Below, one piece after another: positions 60,859 through 64,000 of a DNA stretch of 64,000 nt (positions within the stretch are counted from its first letter, which is position 1; each line of letters begins with the position of its first letter). The notes under the pieces were generated by a model. That model made no database searches. It was not told the DNA's origin and saw nothing but the letters and a program-made list of their open reading frames with translations. The translations under genes and the position numbers were made by a program. Location: the NCBI RefSeq assembly GCF_000027225.1, contig NC_013892.1, positions 1,178,001-1,242,000 of the forward strand, written 5' to 3'. This DNA is from Xenorhabdus bovienii SS-2004 (GTDB lineage Bacteria; Pseudomonadota; Gammaproteobacteria; Enterobacterales; Enterobacteriaceae).

Positions 60859-61521
60859 ATGGATTGGGGTGCATTTTTAACAACGGGTAACGGTGTTCCG
60901 TGGTGGACACCCAAAACGACCCCCCTTTCTTTTGTGAGAAAAGAATCGGTCTGGACTGACAGATACGTGAAGCGGATAGAAACGGGTATCAGCACGAAAC
61001 AACCCTGCATGGCGTTTATGTGTGCTCACACCAGCAATGTCTGGTATGCACCTTATGGGGTCATGTTCGGGGGCGGTTCGGAATGGGGTATTGAGATAAC
61101 CCGGGGCGAGAGTGGCACTGAGACTTCGATCTTGTGTGAGATTTATCTGTTCACTCTGGTTTATCCCCAGCCTGTCCCGGATTGGGGAATTGCTGTCTGG
61201 GACGAAGCAGGAAAATGTGTCATTACCAGCGATACAAGGCCTTTGAGTATCGAAGGGGAACTCAGTTCCCACAGCAGCAAAGAAACTGTGGTGCAAGGGA
61301 AAAAAGGCATATTAATGCAGAAAACGGGTTGGATACTGTCCAAATATGATACGCCCGATGATACACGAACCCGGGATAACGAAACTTCATTTTCCACTGC
61401 GTTTGATGGACACAATACCCGGCTAATGGCGCGCGTGGCAGACGGTGAGACGAACTGGATTATCAGTGAACGAACATGGAACCTGACCAGCCCTTATATT
61501 GATTGCACGCTCTACGATTAA
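60859..61521 (+). CDS. Tail-tip accessory protein, larger relative
   Basis: 220 residues. First half with Trp-rich strands (WGAFLTTGNGVPWWTPKTTP), second half repeats the fold of the preceding small protein. GAGG upstream. Role unknown; location between J and fibre. Confidence 0.7.
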   Translation: MDWGAFLTTGNGVPWWTPKTTPLSFVRKESVWTDRYVKRIETGISTKQPCMAFMCAHTSNVWYAPYGVMFGGGSEWGIEITRGESGTETSILCEIYLFTLVYPQPVPDWGIAVWDEAGKCVITSDTRPLSIEGELSSHSSKETVVQGKKGILMQKTGWILSKYDTPDDTRTRDNETSFSTAFDGHNTRLMARVADGETNWIISERTWNLTSPYIDCTLYD

Positions 61522-61524
61522 CCG

Positions 61525-61549
61525 AACCGCGTAACTGCGTTTTTTTTGC
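61525..61549 (+). terminator. Weak hairpin with long T-run
   Basis: CGC-GTAACT-GCG then T8, before the fibre gene. Confidence 0.5.
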
Positions 61550-61571
61550 ATCCTATTTTCAGGAAATTATT

Positions 61572-63071
61572 ATGATCTACTCAGACGGCACAACAAATAT
61601 CGTGTCAGGCTCGGCTATTGTCCGGGGAACGGGCACCCAATGGAAATCCAATATTAACGGCATTGCCGCAGGCCAGATTATCTCCATTCAATCCGGTAAT
61701 ACGGTGATTCAGAATGTCATCCGGTCGGTGAATTCAGACACGGAACTGGTGCTGGCCTTTGCACCCTCGGTCAACCTTGATAATGCAAACTATGTTATCT
61801 CAACCACCGTTCCCGATACGGTTTCCGATGGTGTCCGGCATATATGCGCCATTAACGCCTATATCATCTTGTTCCTGCAAAACATGGACCGGTGGATGAG
61901 TGAAAGCGGCAAGGTCGAAGTGGAGATGCCGAACGGGCAGAAAGTCACGCTGGACTCCATCCGGGCATTGCAGACGGCGGTGGAAGGGAAACTGGTTAAG
62001 GAGCAGAACGGGGCAGATATTCCGAATAAGCCGGAGTTTGTGAAAAACCTGGGTTTAGCGGGAACGTTGAAAGTGGGGGATTTCGGTGTGGGCGCAACGC
62101 CATCAACAGCGAAGACCTTTACGGATGCAAATACGTTGGCTGAGGCTGGCTGGTATGCAGGAGGGGGCAGTAGTGCAAAAAACTTCTGGAACGAATACGC
62201 CCCCATTATGGCCATGACTCGTGGTGGCGGTATGGATAACACAGGAATGATCGCACAAATTCAGGTGGATGATACAGGGTTGGCTAGTCGTTATCGGAGT
62301 GGTAATCAGTGGACAAAATGGAAATCATATGTTTCCGCAACCAGTGAATATTTATCTGGGTTTAACAAAATCAAAACAATAGGATTTTTTAACAGCAATG
62401 CCAATTCATCTGTTTCATGGACAGATTCGTATACACAGATAGCAGTATCTTTATTCAGTGATGATGAATTCAATATCATTATTGGTGGCGATTTAGGCTC
62501 CGTCCCCCTGTATTATAGGCGAAGACGCTATGGCAAATGGGATGATAAAATTGAGTTTATTACGACCAAAAACACGACCTTTGACGGTAGCGGTTATCTC
62601 AAGAAAGCCTCCCCCATCATCCAAATCTACCCCGATGGCACCTTTACCACTAACGACGAATCCGAAGGGGCGACAGTCACCAGACTCGGCCTCGGTCACT
62701 ACAAACTATCCGGCATCCTTGGCTATAACTCAGACGGTGCATGGGGTGTTCATGGCGGTATCAGCGTTCCCCGTGACGTCAATGGCAATGAGTTAGTGTA
62801 TGTTGATGATAAAGTGCTGCCGGATGGGGCTATTGAAATCAAAGTCACACACAGACAGAACGCGCATATGCCTGCCCGATTACAGAACAGGCGCATGAAG
62901 TCAGTGGATGAGCCGGCTTATTACACGGATGATGAACCCTGTGATTTACCAGCCGGCACCCGATTAGACGTCCGCGTCCAGATGCCGGAGGATTCTATCT
63001 GGAACCAGAAACAGGTATTGGCATCTGATCCTCAGCAGGAGTACGGCGTCACGTCAGCCGTCAATAAATAG
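61572..63071 (+). CDS. Tail fibre protein
   Basis: 499 residues from the ATG at 61572 (AGGAAATT upstream). N-terminal attachment part (MIYSDGTTNIVSGSAIVRGT), coiled segment, a pyocin-knob-like region at about 185-255 (TFTDANTLAEAGWYAGGGSS, YRSGNQWTKWKSYVS) and a C-terminal phage-fibre domain (PAGTRLDVRVQMPEDSIW). Binds the cell surface. No assembly chaperone gene follows; the stop is 212 bases from attR. Confidence 0.9.
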   Translation: MIYSDGTTNIVSGSAIVRGTGTQWKSNINGIAAGQIISIQSGNTVIQNVIRSVNSDTELVLAFAPSVNLDNANYVISTTVPDTVSDGVRHICAINAYIILFLQNMDRWMSESGKVEVEMPNGQKVTLDSIRALQTAVEGKLVKEQNGADIPNKPEFVKNLGLAGTLKVGDFGVGATPSTAKTFTDANTLAEAGWYAGGGSSAKNFWNEYAPIMAMTRGGGMDNTGMIAQIQVDDTGLASRYRSGNQWTKWKSYVSATSEYLSGFNKIKTIGFFNSNANSSVSWTDSYTQIAVSLFSDDEFNIIIGGDLGSVPLYYRRRRYGKWDDKIEFITTKNTTFDGSGYLKKASPIIQIYPDGTFTTNDESEGATVTRLGLGHYKLSGILGYNSDGAWGVHGGISVPRDVNGNELVYVDDKVLPDGAIEIKVTHRQNAHMPARLQNRRMKSVDEPAYYTDDEPCDLPAGTRLDVRVQMPEDSIWNQKQVLASDPQQEYGVTSAVNK

Positions 63072-63235
63072 CCAATAGGGGAGATTAGCGGGTAGTTGGG
63101 TGGATTGGGGAAATTGTGGGCGGTAAACTGGTGGGTGGGGTTGTCTGGGTGAATTGGTTGGGACAGATCTGGGACAGGCATTGAAAAGCAAGGAGGAGTA
63201 ACAAGGGGTAAGTTTGGGTAAGGTGGGACGTGTGA
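63072..63235 (+). other. G-tract-rich non-coding segment beside attR
   Basis: At least twelve runs of three or more G on the plus strand within about 165 bases after the fibre gene; almost no C runs. No gene. G-quadruplex formation is possible. Confidence 0.6.
63159..63178. repeat. Candidate arm-type integrase site, right copy
   Basis: Matches the pattern at 11019-11038 in the same orientation, 105 bases from the attR core. Confidence 0.45.
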
Positions 63236-63283
63236 GCGCCGATAAATGCGGTAATTGGTTGATTTAGATAGTGACTCTACTCA

Positions 63284-63329
63284 CTTCTAAGCCGTAGGTC
63301 ACAGGTTCGAATCCTGTAGGGCGTACCAT
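63284..63329 (+). repeat. attR core
   Basis: 46 bases identical to the 3' part of argU at 10925-10970. No acceptor 5' half is present, so this copy is not a functional tRNA. Similarity continues loosely for about 17 bases beyond. Confidence 0.93.
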
Positions 63330-63401
63330 AAAATCAAAAAGTTACAGTGAAAAATGAAAAACCCGTCAAAATAACGGGTCAGGTAATGGGTCAAGTTATC
63401 G

Positions 63402-63581
63402 CTACTTCTTCTCTCTCACCCAAGCCTCATAGACCTCTTCAGTCCATCCTAAAAATGTTCCACCCGCAGTCTTATCTGGTTTAGGAAACTCATTTCTTTT
63501 TGCGTACATTCTCCAAAGGGTTGTTTTGCTTTTTCCTGTGAGTCGTTGCATCTCTTCACGCTTAATGTATCTTATCGCCAT
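63402..63581 (-). CDS. AlpA family phage regulator
   Basis: 59 residues from the ATG at 63581 (GGGAGG upstream). RYIKREEMQRLTGKSKTTLW and FPKPDKTAGGTFLGWTEEVY are the AlpA helix-turn-helix signature. AlpA proteins regulate excision in P4-like elements. Outside attR, so it marks a second element or remnant at the same tRNA. Confidence 0.88.
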   Translation of the reverse strand: MAIRYIKREEMQRLTGKSKTTLWRMYAKRNEFPKPDKTAGGTFLGWTEEVYEAWVREKK

Positions 63582-63610
63582 GGCTTGCCTCCCTCTCTGA
63601 TAGCCATTTT

Positions 63611-63841
63611 TCAAAACTCCCTTGCTTGTGATCGGGCTATCGGCAGTACCAGCAGGGCGTATCTCTTGTTGTTTTGATTACTGATAGGCATTGCTCCGTA
63701 TTTTGTTTGTTCCCAATATAAAGATGTAAGATGATATTTTTTCTGGCTCCATTTGAGCCATTTTATTTGCAGTTTCCATATAACAGACTTCTTTCGTGTT
63801 CTCTTCCTGTGTGTAACCGTTCTGAATTTAGAGTGAAACAT
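63611..63841 (-). CDS. Possible basic protein of adjacent element
   Basis: 76 residues, about a quarter Lys/Arg (THRKRTRKKSVIWKLQIKWL). Weak ribosome site and no family. Might be a real gene of the neighbouring element or chance. The remaining 63842-64000 is AT-rich with nothing recognised. Confidence 0.3.
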   Translation of the reverse strand: MFHSKFRTVTHRKRTRKKSVIWKLQIKWLKWSQKKYHLTSLYWEQTKYGAMPISNQNNKRYALLVLPIARSQAREF

Positions 63842-64000
63842 TCCCCAGCGCAGGCGCTGTCATTAAGTTTTAATATTGATTGAAATTGATAGATTTTATT
63901 TATAGTCGTTTTATTGTGTGGCTATTTTTATAACTGACAGTGTTTTTTGTCTGCTTTAATCAGAGGAATGATATCAATTAAATGCATATATCGTCCTCTC

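Larger units (their letters stand above)
10925..63329. mobile_element. Complete lambdoid siphovirus-type prophage in argU
   Basis: About 52.4 kb between two 46-bp direct repeats. Gene order is lambdoid: int, leftward recombination genes, N, PL, immunity, PR, cro, cII, O, helicase, nin, Q, lysis, terminase, head, tail, fibre. Every structural block needed for a particle can be recognised. Damage seen: an IS630 element in a late accessory gene and an in-frame amber in a small early gene. Both spare essential functions, so the prophage may be inducible. Confidence 0.95.

Noticed and set aside
1..64000. CRISPR arrays, rRNA genes, toxin-complex or secretion-system genes
   Set aside because: No regularly spaced repeats, no rRNA sequence and no such genes seen in the window.

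Overview
The window reads as the chromosome of an entomopathogenic member of the Morganellaceae, most likely Xenorhabdus or Photorhabdus. This is inferred from a srfABC-type virulence operon, the ybcJ-folD-argU neighbourhood, moderate GC content and IS110/IS630 elements. I could not test it by database search.

Bases 1-9167 hold a leftward srf operon: a von Willebrand factor A (VWA) paralogue of SrfA, then SrfA, SrfB (actin/Hsp70-like ATPase fold) and the N-terminal part of SrfC (P-loop). An IS110-family element (IS1111-like ends) has cut the VWA gene at the first strand of its metal site. A hairpin terminator, ybcJ, folD and the tRNA-Arg(UCU) gene argU follow.

Bases 10925-63329 are one lambdoid, siphovirus-type prophage of about 52.4 kb integrated in the 3' end of argU. 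Both ends carry the same 46-bp core (10925-10970 and 63284-63329). The leftward early operon (20.7 down to 11.0 kb) runs from PL through nutL, a structured leader, an N-type antiterminator, many small genes, Erf, lambda-type Exo, SSB, a PP-loop (PAPS-reductase-like) protein, zinc-ribbon proteins, a Dam-type methylase, an excisionase candidate and the tyrosine integrase. The immunity region (20.9-23.4 kb) has six 13-bp operators, a short CI lacking a self-cleavage domain, Cro, and a two-gene DUF1828-type cassette in the place where lambda carries rexAB. Rightward are CII, O with iterons inside the gene, a DnaB-type helicase, a nin region (NinX, Lar, NinB, NinI, DUF1364, RusA), a Q candidate, PR'/tR' and a phage tRNA-Phe.

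The late region carries lysis genes (lambda S-like dual-start holin, lysozyme, Rz/Rz1), rha, a secreted-protein gene split by IS630, terminase, DUF1073 portal, head genes and lambda-type tail genes (tube, chaperone, tape measure, M, L, K, I, J, fibre). Accessory genes break up the tail operon between the chaperone and the tape measure and again just after it. They include a KilA-N protein, an Arc-type repressor, a two-TM protein and two related coiled-coil/TM proteins, each with an internal Shine-Dalgarno start. Past attR an AlpA-type regulator suggests a second element stacked at argU.

Best candidates for undescribed biology: the DUF1828 cassette at the rex position (21123-22441), the twin dual-start coiled-coil/TM genes flanking the tape measure gene, the Arc/KilA-N accessory block in the tail operon, the cloverleaf-like RNA in the N leader, and the VWA/SrfA/SrfB/SrfC membrane-associated assembly.
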